From Luscinia megarhynchos (taxonomy: Eukaryota; Chordata; Aves; Passeriformes; Turdidae): a stretch of DNA of 64,000 bases. The notes under the pieces are model-generated. The model saw only the letters and a program-made list of their open reading frames with translations. It had not been told where the DNA came from and did no database searches. The stretch spans positions 14,045,983 to 14,109,982 of the forward strand of contig CM067568.1 in the NCBI GenBank assembly GCA_034336665.1. The letters are read 5' to 3'. The position numbers and the translations under genes are program-made. This document shows, one piece after another, positions 25,948 to 39,928 of this stretch (position 1 is the first letter of the stretch; each line of letters opens with the position of its first letter).

Positions 25948-28900
25948 AAGCTTTGAACCATTACAAGCTCCAAAGGCAGAAAACATTTTGGCAGGCATTT
26001 AAGGCTGAATCTTGCAGGTAGTAAGTGCACTTGAATCTAATCTCAGTGGGATACACGTTGCCAGCATCCCCCCAAGGAATGAGGGATCCCCAGCATCTGA
26101 GTGCACATTTACATCCATGGGTCTCAGCACAAAGCTGTTTCTGTGGTCTGGGTCACTGTCCATCTATACTTCCTCTGTTATTCTTGCATTAAAGAGCTGG
26201 ATCTTTCTTCCATCACAGGGTCAATGATGTTTGCAGTCCAGGCACAGAAGATAAGCACTCTAAACTTCCAAATGCTATGAAATATATAGCACATATAAGA
26301 GCTTTACACACTGAATATAATTTGCATTAGATGAAGCATTACTCTCCCCCTTGATGTTTATATGTGGAGTATTTCACGGTATCTTGGCACTGGTGTTTTA
26401 ACTAGAAGCTATATAGCATCCAATTTGGAGCCCCTACAGCTTCCAACCCCATCAGCTGGAACAGACTGCACGCTTCTGACTTGGAAATGGATTGCAATAG
26501 TGTAGAGAAGAAGCAGCATTAGACATTGTTGAGAGAATGGACAGGGCGGACAGGCAGTTCATGACCATCCAAATCTGCATTAAATTATCTCAGTACTCAA
26601 GTAAGGCCAGGAGGGTTAAAAGTAAGGATGGTAAGCTCAAAGTAAAGCCAGTAAGTGCTTTCAGTACCAAATGGAGGTCCATCAGTTGACTGCCTCCATC
26701 CTTCACTGCCCTAAGTGCCTCTAAATGTCCTGTATCCTTCAATACTCTTGCTATCTTTACAGCTGTGCTCACGAACCCAAGAGCTGCCTGCAGAGTGCTT
26801 CAGGCTTCAGTTGCAGCCAGGTCTGTCCCACTCATGAGCCCCAGCCCCAACAGTGGCTCATGCAAGGATCACCATTTTATCCTGCCCCATGAACTATGGC
26901 TTTGTAACAGGTGACAACAAACAGGTATTGGGGTTCCAGGGCTATGTCACAGCCTCTCCTGCTTGCTTATTGCCATCTCAGCATTAATTACAGCTCCTTT
27001 GAAGCACCCACCCATTTTAAAAAGCCACGTATTTCTAATAGAGTCCAGGCTGTGCCCTGGGAGGCAGTGGAAGTCTGCTATGAGTTTTATTAGAAAGGAA
27101 GTTGGGTACAACAACTCAGTTCCTAGGTTGTTAAGTATTCAGACATTACAAGCTACAAAAGAACCATATATACATGTACCTGAAATATGACCACCTTTAA
27201 CATATCCAGGTTTGAAAAGCTTATCCATTCACAACATTAAGATCCTGCAAGTCAACAATCAACACTCATCCTGACTAGCAATTACTGAGGAGAAATCACT
27301 GTAGCTCAGAACCTTGTCTTTCACACACTATTGTCTCCCCAGCATAAGCCATCAGGCAAGAGCCTGACCTTCTTGCATAAACCCCTTTTCTGCAAAGGGG
27401 TGGAGTTTAGTAGCAGGGTAAATGAAACTTAAGAGGATTCAGAGAGCAGACAATGCTCTAAAAAGAACTGTTTTATTGTTTCCATTATTATACCAAGTGG
27501 CATCTTCCTGTTTACTAAGCAACTGCCTTCCCATGTTAGACTGACCCAGTGATCTTGGGGTGCCACACAATCTCTGAAGGAAGCAGAACTGCTTATCCCA
27601 AAAGGATGAATGCACTATCTCAAACCATCAGGGTATCACTACTGTATCCATTTAGCCTATTGCTGCCACAGCCTTAAAAATTAATGAGTTCTCCAGGGAA
27701 CAGACAGACATAATGCTCAAAGCAAATGAAGCTGTTGCCAACACTGTTTTCCTCTTCCCTTGACACCACTTCAAACCAAAACGGAAGAGCAGCTTTTGCC
27801 CCTCAGCTGAGTATCAGAATCCTTTCAGACAGAAAAAAATACCTATGCATATGTGGACAGACCTTGAAACTTCCCTTCTTACCAGCTAACACCACATAGT
27901 CTGACCTTGTTCCCTCTGCCATCCAAGTTCAACATGAGGAAAAATTAGGCTTCATTTTGGGTAATGTCTGAAGTGATCGTGGTCCAAGTTTTGTGAAGAT
28001 GCTAAATCTTGCTTAGAAATTATGACCTGCATAAAACTAAAAGGGTTGCTTACTTTCTCCAGCCCTGAAACTGACTTGATTTCTCACTTTTCCTTTTCAG
28101 TGCAGTACTTAACAACATGTCCACAGACATGATATTGCATATACACAGAAACACAGGGCAGCAAAGTAGTTTATGTAAGACCCTCTTCTTTGAGGAGCTA
28201 TCTCACATGAAAGGGAACATCAGCAGATAGAGCTCTGCTTCTGCATCACACTCTTCAAATGGGAAGGTGCAAAGGGGGATAGGAACAATCACTCTCTCAC
28301 CCTTTCCAGCTCTTGCTTTCCATGGCACCACTGCACACAAAAGAAAAACAGCTTCTTCTGCCTTCCAATCTCTTTGCTTCCTCAAAACCACTCCCCGCAT
28401 CAACCAGTGTCACTGAGTCTGCCAGGAAAAGGTTTAGAAATCCTCAAACAAAATGCATTAAGCATCCAGAATTATCCTCAATTAACAGCTCCAAAACAAT
28501 GCAATGAGGAATTAGCACAGCAGAGGAGCTCTGAAATTTACACTGATTTAAGGTCTGAGACCTGTTCTCCAACAACATGGAAAAAATGCTTCTCTAGGGA
28601 AAATCACTATGACAAGCAAGCAAGGCTTTGTCTAGCCTGACATGTTAGCAGAATCTCAGATTTCTGCTCATCTCTACTGCTTGTGATTTATAAAGCATCA
28701 GCTCCTAAAATCGTGCAGCAACCAAGGAAAAAAATTAGCAATTACAACCAGGTAAGTGCAATGCTTAAGTTCAATATTGTAAAAAAAGGTCTAAAAATGC
28801 TGGCTGGATTAATGAGGCATTTTCCAGAGCATCAGGATGATGTTTCTGAATACCTACTGTGTTCTCAGAATCAGAATGATGTCCATAGCAATCGGTGGTA

Positions 28901-31102
28901 GAACAGGAACAAAAAAAAAAAACTCAAAGCAAATTACTTTCATGTATCCTGTGGTGGTGGCCATCAACTCATTTCAGCCAACAGTGAAGTCCCTTACAAC
29001 CATGGGATTTCACAGCTCCTGGTAAAGCTGCTTCTTTCATATTTGGCAATATCACTATCAATCAGAAGCTGCTACTCTGACAGGATGTAGTGGGCAAAGA
29101 GGGCAGTTTGTACTTCCCTGGTCTGTTACCTTTGTCGCAGAAGGTTACTCTGCTCTTTCTGGGAGGAAGAGAAATACAGAGCTACTTGGGCTGGAGAGGT
29201 CACAGACACAGATGGACAGGGTGGAAGCTGTGTACAGAGCAGCAGAGATTGGTATCAACTGGGGAAAAAAAGAAGGAAGAAAAGCTTGTAGACGCAGATA
29301 TGAAACTCTATATTCCAAACTGGAATAAACATCTGGTTTCAAGGACAGACAATAAGTTAGCTTAGAGACCTACTCTCAGTTTCTGTTCAGCATCAACAAC
29401 CAAGGGAGTAAGCTGGACGCCTTAATAAAGCAAATTCCCAAATGACAGCAGATACTATTCCAGCTAGCTTTGGACTGCCTTCTCTTCCCAGTGTAATCAG
29501 CAATCTCATAGGCACAGCTTTACGAATCCCAGGCCACTAGACTGTGACAGAACACAGTGAAGCCAGAGTTAGCATTAGCAGGACTTTGAAGCAAGCTTGC
29601 CAAGCAGAAGAGAATCTTTTTCTAAATCCTGGATACATGGACAATAAGTTCTTCTGTCTAAACAATGGAATCAGCATCATGCCTACATCAATATCTTACC
29701 TCTGGCACCATTTTTTTGGGTTTAAAAACCCCCTTTATTAAAGTCAGTAAATTTAACATTAAAGTCATGCCCAGGGCTAACACAAAGCAACAGTTCTCAA
29801 TTTAAACTAATATAAAATAATCTAATCTACTCATGGATAACCAACTGAAAATTGATGTCTTGAGCTGCACAGACTACAAAAGATAAAACATTGTTGCTTA
29901 GTTGCTGGTTCATTATTTAGCATCACTACAGAACTTCAGACCACTGAATCTTCATTTGTGATCTGCTCTCCACTGGCAACATGCAGATGTGTGACAATGG
30001 CCAAAACTACATTCAAAATCTTCAAAATTTCCAACCAGGAGTCTGAGGGGTTACAGTGCTAGAGAGCTCATAAGAAATTCAAAAGGAATGATGGTTTTTC
30101 CTAACAAATTCATACACTGTTGTACATGATGTAAAAAGCTCAAATGGGATAAAAGAGCAAATGTCAGTGCCTGCTTTGGGGACAATATACATAATCCAGA
30201 AATTTGGGATGTTAGAAAAAGTACATAGCATGGAGAATCTTGCATGTGCTAGCAGTAAATTACCACAAAGAGCAGAGTACCATCTGAAAACATGGTTTAA
30301 AGCAATAACTAAGAGGCTGAAATACAGACAGCATTTGGGCACTCAGCTTGTTTCTGTTGGTGCAAGTCAGGCATCATACAAGTATGAGAGAAGTCCTCTT
30401 CTAATTGAAAAGAAAATAACTATTTTAACTACGTGACCATTCTAAACAGGCTCTGAAGTGCAAAAGCAATCATCAGCACAATAAAATAGCCATTACATGC
30501 CTTTTAGTCACAGGATTTGTTACAATAATTCTTGAAGTTCCCAGCAGTTTCATAACAAAGTAGTCACATCTGCAGTTTCACAGAAATTACCACGTCTGTG
30601 CCAACGTTTCATCTTACAAATGTTTGCAGGCTCTGATTTCCATGTTTAGAAGAGGAATGAAACAAGGCAACTACTTAAATTATTCCACCTCTCTGGCTTG
30701 CTATTCTGAGACTTAAGGAGCAGAGGTTTCAGTCATGGTATTGGTATGGTGGCAGTGATCTCCACTGGCAAGGGAGAGATCTGCTCCTGAAAGAGCTTCA
30801 GCCAAGCCCCAGTCTGGTAATGTACACTGCTACTGATACTGAAAATGAGGGAACAGATGCTGTTGGAGCACCAAATGGAAGGCATTCTGCAAGAGAAAAT
30901 AAACAAACCTAGCCATATTCAACCAGTCAAGGTACAGGAAGGAAGCAGCAAGTCCCTTTTCATAAAAGTAAAAAAGGACTCCGCAGAACCACCAGAAAAA
31001 AATGTGCTGTCTGATGAATAAAATTAATTCCCTCCCCCAGAATCTCTGGATGATGCTAGGAAAAAAACAAAACATATTAAGCATTACTTTACTTACTTAT
31101 AT

Positions 31103-31151
31103 TAAAACACAAAACCAACCAAACAAACCAATAAAAAAACCAAACCAAACA
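31103..31151. repeat. A/C-rich low-complexity tract
   Basis: A short run of AAAC and AACC units (ACCAACCAAACAAACC and similar) of about 50 bp. It resembles the tract at 25.9 kb but is smaller. No associated element is visible. Confidence 0.6.
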
Positions 31152-33320
31152 GGCAAGTGTATATCAGTGAACTGACAGTAAATGCAAAAGTGGTATCACA
31201 TATCCAAGAATGCTTGAAATAACTTCTCTGGTAAAACAAGCAGTCTCTTAGGGAGGCTGAATCAAGAGGCTCCGCTTGCTTCTAAGTGTCCTGACCTAAA
31301 CATTATGACCTAAATCTTGCAAGAGTGGAGAAAAATGAAATCTCAAGCCCATATGGATTCTCAATGCCATTAGCAGGCCTGCAGTGGTCTGCTTTCCTTA
31401 CCATTTTATTGGAGTACATGCCTATATTTTAATTATCCCAAAATTTTGGTCAACTCCAAGACACCAGTATGAGCTGCAAAACAAAACACATGGAAAGCAT
31501 CCAGGGAGATCTAGCAGCCTGTTTTTTGAGTAGTAGCTGATCAACAGCTAATTATAAGAACAGGTCTCCAGAGTGTCTGTGTGGGAAATCTTCTGCTGTT
31601 TGTGTTGTCACCACAGCTGCACGTGACAACTGCCAACCTGCAACCCATGGACAGCTTGTAAAAACCCAAATTTCAGAGACCAGCTGGGGTCACCGAGCAG
31701 GTCCAATAGGCTGTTCTGCTCCCCTGGACTTCTCTCAATCAAAGAAGAAACTCCTCAAGTGTTGTTCTCCCCATCCCTTTAAGGTTCACTTGACAACTCT
31801 CATTACACACAAGTGAAGTAAAGCTGTGCTCCAGGCAAGCTGGTGGGAGGAAAGAGTGGGGCTACAAATCCAAGCTAACTGTTGGTTTGGCCTTTTAAAT
31901 CCCGCCTTCCAAAGGACACAAGGCTTCCTGGACCCCAGTGGAGCCTTCCCCTTATCTTGCATCTATGAAGTGGTCAATATCCACCTGCAATGCTGCTGGC
32001 TGCTAAAAATCTCCTGCCATTGAAATAGCAGGAAGAGAAAGAAGGTAATAGTTGGAATGACCTGCTTTACAGACTGAGAGTCATTTATTATGAAAATGGT
32101 TATTATTTATAGCAACTAAGAGATGAAATTCAGAACAAATAACCTCACTGTGCAAAACTCAGAGCTTTTTTCCCCCAATGGTTTTGGTTATTCAACAATA
32201 ACCAGAAGAGTTCTTTACCAAATGCCAGCATTTGTATTTTCTAACATGTTCTAGGATACCATTAGAGGCTCCTAACTCTTTATGAACAGAATATGGTTTC
32301 CTAGTGGAGTAGCAACTATCTAGAGGGAAAAAGGAAATGTTTGTCTCAGGGTAGAAACCACAAGGATTGCTATTTTCTGGAGTGCAGAATCAAGGGGGGA
32401 AAAAAAAGATCATCTTGAAAGTGATGTGTACACTGGTCCAAATGAAGTCATCTCCTAAATTTATCTAAGCCACTCTCACTCAGAGGTGAAATCAGAAGGG
32501 AATTAAGCTAAGAGGATAAATTAGAAGGGAACTAAACTATATATGAAGCAGTAACCTAAGTAGTATGCTATAGTTTCAATAATGAAGGGAGCTTCACAAA
32601 CCTCATAGTAGTAAATACAAATGGTCTTGTTCAGTCTTTAAGAATGTGAAAGTTTCAAGTCTCTGCTTCTAAGAAAGTCAGAAACAATACAGGTAGGTTG
32701 TTAAAAAATTAAATAACTGAAGGTAAACAAAACATCCCAAATTATATCTCCTCAATTTAGAAAAGTTTTTCAATTTAAATTCAGTCACAGTTTTAGGCAA
32801 TATCTTCTCACAAGCCAGACTTAAGTTGTTGTAATACATCTTTTGACTATTTTTGCAATGAGCTCACAGGCTGATGTGGTCCCACCATGCAAATACTCCA
32901 CTGTCAATTACTTCAGAGTGTTACATGAGAAACAAAACTTGTTCACTATAAAGAAAATCTAAACTGCTTATTGATTTTTAACAAATAATTCACTTTTTCT
33001 AAAAAACAATTTCCTTCAAGCATCTTGTTTGCTCCTTTGCATCAATAGTCCCCACTATCCGAAGTCTACTCTTCCTTTGCCAATTATTTAAAACAATTTT
33101 ATATTTTACTGACTTGATTTTACACAGTAGTGCTATTCACATGCCAATTTTCAATATCTAATTCTGAATAGCACTTAATGTGAGTTATATTTATCTGTAC
33201 CCCTCACATTTGAATAAAGACATCTCCAGACACACAGAACTCCTGGGATCTAGGGACATTGGGATTTCTAGATATAATTGTGATTTCAGTAAACATGCAT
33301 TTCAAGAAGTAACAAATGTT

Positions 33321-33412
33321 TATCACAGAATATTCTGAGTTAGAAGGGACCCACAAGGATTGAGTCCAACATCACAGAGTCACTTTGCTGCACTAGTAAC
33401 ACAAGACACATC
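33321..33412 (-). mobile_element. Decayed 3' end of a CR1 LINE
   Basis: Plus-strand TATCACAGAAT...TTAGAAGGGACCC...GAGTCCAAC is the reverse complement of the characteristic CR1 3' terminus (GTTGGACTC...GGGTCCCTTC...ATTCTGTGAT). Only about 90 bp are recognisable and they are diverged. CR1 copies in birds are typically 5'-truncated like this. No coding capacity remains. Confidence 0.6.
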
Positions 33413-36400
33413 ACTACCTGAAGAAACACCTGCAGCTGTAAATACAAAGTATTCCTCTAAATTGAAAATAATCTGTTCACTCAACATATACAGAACAAAC
33501 TAAGGAGTGGATACGTAGGAGGATTTTTAACCTTAACTTCTCATACTGGGTTCACAGATGAAAAGGTGTATCTTTACCAAAGCACATGACCTCAAAGATC
33601 TTTGTGCTCTTGCTACATCTCTACTTGCACTGATAAAGGGGTCCTTTCATTATTTTATTCTCCTTTAGGTCTCCTTTAGATTTGATTTCACCAGCTGCTG
33701 CAATATTAATTCAAATCTAAGAGTCTGTCTACACAGGGCTACACACCAGAGTAGCCATTCCAAATATTCTGGCATATACACTTCCAGTTCAGTCTGAATG
33801 CATAAGGGCCACGTGTGTGTAGAAAATTAGCTTGATATGCTAATGTTTGTGAATTTCCTTATGTAGATTAGCCCTCAATTTCCCAATTAAATAAATCCAT
33901 CTCCCACGTCTCTCAGGGTCACAAATGAATGAGAGACAGCATTTGATAACTGCCTACTTACAAATACAAATAGAACCACATTTTGCAAGATTCTTTCTGC
34001 ATTTGTTGGTTTTTTACAGGAATTGTATAACAAAGATGAAAGGAAATATTAGGTAGAGATAGATTTTTCTCTTTCAAAACATGGAAGAATTTTAAGTCCA
34101 CTGGACTTGCCCACTAAAATATCCAGTGATTGTTTTTTCCCCAGAGCTGTGATCAACCGTTTACCTGCCAAGAACTGTGTTGGGTCTGTATTTAATATTG
34201 TAGTTACAACTGTGGAATGTATTTCAGGGCATCACATGCAGTGTTAGTATCCTGGCCTCCCAACTTCCCACCTGTTCCCTTCTGACAGGAGCCTATGCTG
34301 CAAAAGGCCTCAGTGATGAAAAAAAAGTTCTGCAAGGGTATGGAAATCATCCATACGAGATATTTTGCATATTTAACTACATCAAGTACTTTTTGACCTT
34401 TGTCAGCTGCAGTTTCAAAGAGCAAGTGCACCAACAGCTTTGGAACAGAGACTCCTTGGGAACCAGTGATGTTGTACAGCTTACACCATCCATTTCGTTG
34501 ATTTCCAAGCAGTTCTGGAAAAAAAAGTCATTCAGAACTTATAGGTTCAGAACAGAGGTTCACCAGGATAAATTAAATGTCTTCCTCTAATGTAGGATTT
34601 TTCAATTCACACTTACATGTAGAAAAAACTGTTCCATAATCATAATAATGCAACTGAATAGAAATAAACATATCTACATGGCTCCTGAAAGCAGTTTCTT
34701 ACCCACTATTAAGTTCCTTCAGTGCAAAAATTTCTTGTAAAGTCAAGGACATCCAATTGTTCTTTAGACATACAGTTTCAGGCTAGACTACAGTGACATA
34801 TTGTCAGTGTCTGCTAGGAACTCTATCCTCCATCAGCTTCTTTAAGGAACATTCTTGTCTTGCACAAAACTGCTGCCTTCAGAGTCCTGCACTTCAGAGT
34901 TCAGCACTTTTAATGAAACCTGATCTGTAGATAGTCATTCTAGCGATATGCAGACTATGACATTTGACTGATTTTTAAAAAGCAGTGTAATTAAGACCAC
35001 CTGTGTCACAGCTTATGCAGTTTGATGAAGCAGTGAATCCACACAGACCTCAGTTTAGATGGTGACACGCTAGCTGTGGGTGTGGCAGTGGTCAAAACTA
35101 GCAAGGAGCAGTCTCTGCACACCTCAGTGGTTGGTAACTTCCCATTGAAGCTTTCAAAACCTGCCTGAAACTCTGGCCCATCTGGAGGTAACAAGTTCAC
35201 ACACACAGGATTACAAAAACAGTCACCATCCTAAACAAATGCATGCACATAAAGTATATTATACTTAGTTTTCACACTTGCTGGTACTCAATGCTCTTTG
35301 AGCCCAGCCTCACATATTGAATTCTTTTCTAAAACATGGTCTAAGCGGCTTTATTATATACTGCAATAACAAAAGGCACTTATCTGATGATAGATAAGAG
35401 AGGTCACAATCTCCCTGTAACTTAAGCAAGTTGCTTATACCTGAAGGGTGAGTTTGTGTCAAAAATTAGTTCCTGTTGGCACAAGCAGTTGTGTCCACAA
35501 GATAGAATTGCTATAAAAATACAGAAAGTTGCACTGTCTACCCACATACACAGAAGAAAAACACAGAATGAAATGAAGTATGCTACTGATTCACAAAACA
35601 AACAAGAAATAAAAATTTTATGCTGGGGATCCAACTCCTAAAAATACTAAATATTTTTGGCAGCTACTCATGACCTTAAACCAGGGTTACCAGTTTCTAT
35701 TACATCCATCTCCTAGAGCTACAAACAAGGATCTGAGCCCTACTGATACAAGTTAGGAAAGGCTGCTCCTGCCCCAAAGAGATTAGGAGTCAGGTTACAT
35801 GCAGCAGGTCACTAAACAAGGAAGGACTAAGTAAAAAAAGACATAAATCAATAACATATGACTTGCTGGCATTCTAGCTAGTCACAGATCAGGACTCTCA
35901 CAACACAGGAGCTTGAATCTGATTTCTAAGATCTTAATTATTACCATACTAGCTCTTTAATGTGCTCAAAATAACAGGACAGTCTGGTTCTGCAGAATTA
36001 AGAGGGGAGTCTGAAAAGGACATTAACTCCAACATGAGATAAAAACTACTGTAACCTTCCAGAGATGTTCAAAACCCTTACCTTTCTTGACTTATCATAG
36101 CTTGCTCTCTATGTGGTGGCATGGATACATACTCTGCATCTCTTCTGGCCTTATTCTGCTAAGGATGCTTTAGTGCAAGTCAGTTTTTAAATTTCATTTG
36201 CATGTTCTCTTTGCAAGGAAGTCTCAAATATTCTCTAAAGTAGAAACACATTATCTCTGTAATCTTTAGATAAACTTTCTAAGCATTAGTTTAAACCACG
36301 AAGTCAGGTCCTATCGTAGATTGAATCTTGGGCCACATCAGTCACACGTTGCTGTGGCCTACACAGGGTAAGCAGGAAAGTGAAAAAGAACTGTGAAAGC

Positions 36401-38350
36401 AAAATTCTCAATTATAGGATTCTGTTGTGCATGTTTTGAAAAGCTACAAATAAGAAAGGCTCTTCTACAGAAGCCTACATGCCTCTAGTCTCCACTGCCT
36501 CTTCTGCCTTTGGACTTCTAAAAAATTCCACAGGAGCGTGGTCTGCTTAGGCAGCTAACAACCAACCAAACCTAGCAAAACTCCCTGCCTTTCAGAAAGG
36601 GTTGGCTTGTGGACAATTGTGAGGGGAAGTCAAGCAGGCGAAATTCTTCAGTGCAGTTAGTTAGGCAAATTTACTCATTTTATTCCCGAAACAGAAATTT
36701 CTTAACTGTACATTACTTCTCTCCCTTTGTTGAACAAGATTAACTTCCCTGTCTCATCTTTCCTGTTGACAAGCCCAAACCAGAGCTGCATGGCTGACCT
36801 TTTTAGACTGAGGCAGAAAGAACAGATTTTTTTTTTTTTTAACTGTGCTGCAAATCAGTGTAATTGCTCCTGCTGCAGCAACATCTGCCTTTCCAGATAC
36901 TGAGAAAGCAGATACTGGAAATCATCCTGCTACATAATGGAATTCCGAGATCCAGAAAACAAAAGAAATGCTTGTATAAACTTCTCTGATCTTTCCCCTA
37001 CCCCACACTTTTTAAAAAAAACATCAAACCACATAACACAAAAAAAACCCCACAGAAAATAGGTCTTCCATTTCAAACCAGTTTAGGCACTTAAAAGCTG
37101 TATGTGTTTATTTGCTTTTTGTGCTTTGTACTTAATCAATATTAATACCAAAAAGGAAGCATGCTATAATTGTTCAGATTTGCATTCTTTTTGTGCATTC
37201 TGCCATTTATCACACTAAACTGTTACTAAATTGATGGTTTTGCTATTCAAAGGCTCTTGTTCTAGTTTTATATGCATGACATCCAGTTGGCAACTCTTTC
37301 TGCAGTGGAGTGACAAACATTTTAAAAGCCCTTAAACCATAATACAGCTAAATACGAAGTAAAAAAACCGAACAAATCAACAACACAATCCTACAAAGAA
37401 TAATGTCTGTTCAATTATAACAAAAGGAATAAAACTACCAAATGTGATGTGCTTACCTTTCTGTACATACCTACTGAGAACATTTGGACTCATTGTATAC
37501 ATATGTAGAGTTAGAGTTCTCACATCCATTTTATCCACATTCAAGTCAACTAGCTAAATTTTCTCTCTCAATAGGCATGTCTTGAGCCCCTGAACTATCC
37601 TTGGCTTCAGACGTACAACACTATTGCAAATATATCAATGAGAGCATTGGCAAAGTCACTACATTCTGCTACTCCGAAGGAACAAACTGGAAGTAGAGTA
37701 AGCAGTGAGAAAATTTGCTTCAGCTATCCCACACAGTAAAATTCAGCACTCTTGCTGTGTACCACACAACTTGTGTTGAAATCAATGTGAGCTCTGGGTC
37801 TGTCTGAGATTTAAACTTCATCCATTAACGGCACAATTTATACAAGGAAGTTATCGTCTCAAACTGACTCACAAAACATTGTGATCAAATTTTTAAAAAA
37901 TGCTTCCTCAGTATACACAACATTTTGGAAGAAAAAAAAAAAAAGAGGGTAATGCAGCCACATTTTATCTGAATCTGCGATTTGCTGCTCTAACACAAAC
38001 ACAGAACCTGACCACCAGCTGTTAATGGTTGGCAACTAAGTGGCAGGCAGCGGGGCTGGATCTGAACCTCGGCAACTTTGTAAATAACGCTGAAATACAA
38101 AACGCTTAATCTACTAAATTTGTTTTCCTTTGTCTCATAACGTAACAATCACAGGCTCATTAAAACCCAATTGCATAACAAGATAACCATATGTAAAGTT
38201 TGAAGAAAAAAAATTGTCTTAATTGCAAGTAAACTCATAGGGCACGTGTGAATGCTGTTCTGTTCCACCCATAACTCTGCCAAAATCCTGCACAGGTCTC
38301 CAGAATCCCAGCACTTTATTGCCTACATCGGCAGCTATCCTGCTCTCAGC
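33413..38350. other. AT-rich non-coding flank of the CpG island
   Basis: No exon is supported. The patch 35700-35830, with a CCTGCCCCAAAGAGATTAGG block, resembles very old amniote repeat sequence but is not assignable. A T14 run lies at about 36827-36840 and a 13-A run near 37930. If the island is a minus-strand promoter, this is the start of the first intron. Confidence 0.4.
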
Positions 38351-38551
38351 ACTGCCATCTAGGAGAGAGCGCCGGCGTACCGCGGGCCGCCCGGAATACC
38401 AGCTCCCAGGCAGCAGCATTCCCGGAAAGCATCGCAAAGCTGTTGCTGCTACTAAAATTTAACTGCAGCCTGTAGTTAACTACCGGCTGTGCCGGCTCGA
38501 AAGCAGCCTCTCCCACATCCCCCGGCCCTTCCCGAGCGAGGTCCGCTGGGC

Positions 38552-38558
38552 GCGTACC
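38552..38558 (-). other. Candidate alternative 5' splice donor in the CpG island
   Basis: The minus strand reads GCCGAG|GTACGC, with the last exon base at 38558. An ATG lies just upstream (GATGCCGAG). It is weaker than the donor at 39053 and would give a longer or alternative first exon. Confidence 0.25.
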
Positions 38559-39046
38559 TCGGCATCTGCTCCGCGCACCGCGGCGTTCTGTGGCGGGGGA
38601 ACACGGGGGAAAAGCCCAGCCCTGTGCTCGCCGCCGCCGTGCCCGGGCCCCGCGGGCGCCCCGGGGGTGCGAGCGGCGCCGGACGAGCCGGCTGCGGCCG
38701 CCTCAGCGCTCGGCGGGCGGCTGCGCGGACACCGCGGGACCGGCACGGCACCGCCGGCTGCTCCCCCCGGCCCCAGCCCCTCGCCCTGGCATCCCCACCG
38801 CGCACCGGCCGGGCTGATGCCACTCGCCCACCTCCGAGCCCCGTCCTTCCCCGGGGGACCGGGCTGCCGCTGTTGCATCTCTCTGCGCGCAGCAGGACGA
38901 AACGGGAAAGGGCTGCAAGAAAAGCCGAGCAAGGGACGTGCCGTGCCCTGCCCGCCGCTCCCCGCCGCCGGCCGGAGGCGCAGCCCCCGGCGTGCAGCCG
39001 CCCCCCGCAGCCCCGGGAGCGGCCGCCGCAGCACGGCACAGCCTCG

Positions 39047-39054
39047 CCTTACCT
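39047..39054 (-). other. Candidate 5' splice donor of a non-coding first exon
   Basis: The minus strand reads GGGGAG|GTAAGG, close to consensus, with the last exon base at 39053. It faces the acceptor at 17685-17686 and would join a GC-rich untranslated exon to the 17.6 kb coding exon. The 5' end of the exon (the transcription start) cannot be fixed from sequence. Confidence 0.4.
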
Positions 39055-39928
39055 CCCCGCCCCGGCTCCGGGGATGCGCCGCAGCTGCTGCCGTGCCCGC
39101 CCCCACCTGCGCCGTCCCTCCCAGCCTGGCGCTCAGGTGCGGAGGGAGCACAAAGACAGCTCTGCGGCGCGCTGGGGCAGCGGGCTCTCCCCCGGCTCTG
39201 CTGCCGGCAGCCGCTCGCTCCCCTCCCCTGCCGGTACCGAGCGCCAGCCCACCTCAGCCCGCTGCGGGGCCGCCCCCCCCGCCCAAAACCGTGCAGCTTG
39301 CCCCGAGCCTCCCCTCGCCAGCCCCCTGCACCACAGAGCGTCCCTCAGCCTGAGGAAGTTCCCCGGTCCTGCGGGAAGCTGAGGGGGACACGCCGCCCCA
39401 CGTACCCCCGATCACGGACACCCCCCGGGCTCGCCCCCTTCCGCTGCCCCGGCAGACACGTACGGGCAGCCGGGGGTACGGACCCTGCTCCCGGTGCTCG
39501 TCAGACAGGGCGGCCGCTGGCGCCCGCCCCGTCGCCGCTGGGTGCGTGTGTGGGGAGGGGGGTACAGGTGACGAGCGGCAGGAAAGGTCTGTGGTGCTGC
39601 ACCGCTCCCGCCTTCCCCCCACCCCGTCTCTGCAGATGCCCCCGGGAAGGGCTGCGAGGCTGGCAGCCGACAACAGCCGCCCCATCCCCCGGGAAAGCTG
39701 TTCTGCCTCCTTCTCCCTCGCTCGCCTTCTTTTCAGCTCGGCCGCTTGACTGACAGGGAGCCTTCCAGCGGCCGCCCACGCGCGCTCCCGTTTCCCCTCA
39801 GCCGGAGAGGGAGATGGCGAAGGAGAAAGCATGAATGAAAGAGCCAGGCAGCGAGCGGGAGCAGCCGGCCCGGCCCCCTGCAGCGCTGCCGCCGTGGCGC
39901 CCGGGGGCAGCGGGCCCAGGTGGGCCCC

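Larger units (their letters stand above)
25190..33320. other. AT-rich intron-like region with low-complexity patches
   Basis: Apart from the A-rich tracts listed separately, I see no exon with matched splice sites, no recognisable interspersed repeat and no RNA gene. Open frames stay below about 92 codons. The content fits intronic or intergenic avian DNA. Confidence 0.45.

Noticed and set aside
25815..26030. Minus-strand 71-codon Phe/Leu-rich frame resembling membrane segments
   Set aside because: It is the complement of the A-rich low-complexity tract; the hydrophobicity is a composition artefact.
36825..36842. T14 homopolymer as a possible poly(A) tail of an antisense retroposon
   Set aside because: No retroposon body or target duplication is recognisable next to it.
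38480..39382. Open frames of 223 and 297 codons on both strands in the CpG island core
   Set aside because: They are Pro/Arg/Ala/Gly-rich in every frame, overlap each other on opposite strands, and follow from the lack of AT-containing stop codons in very GC-rich DNA. No domain is visible.
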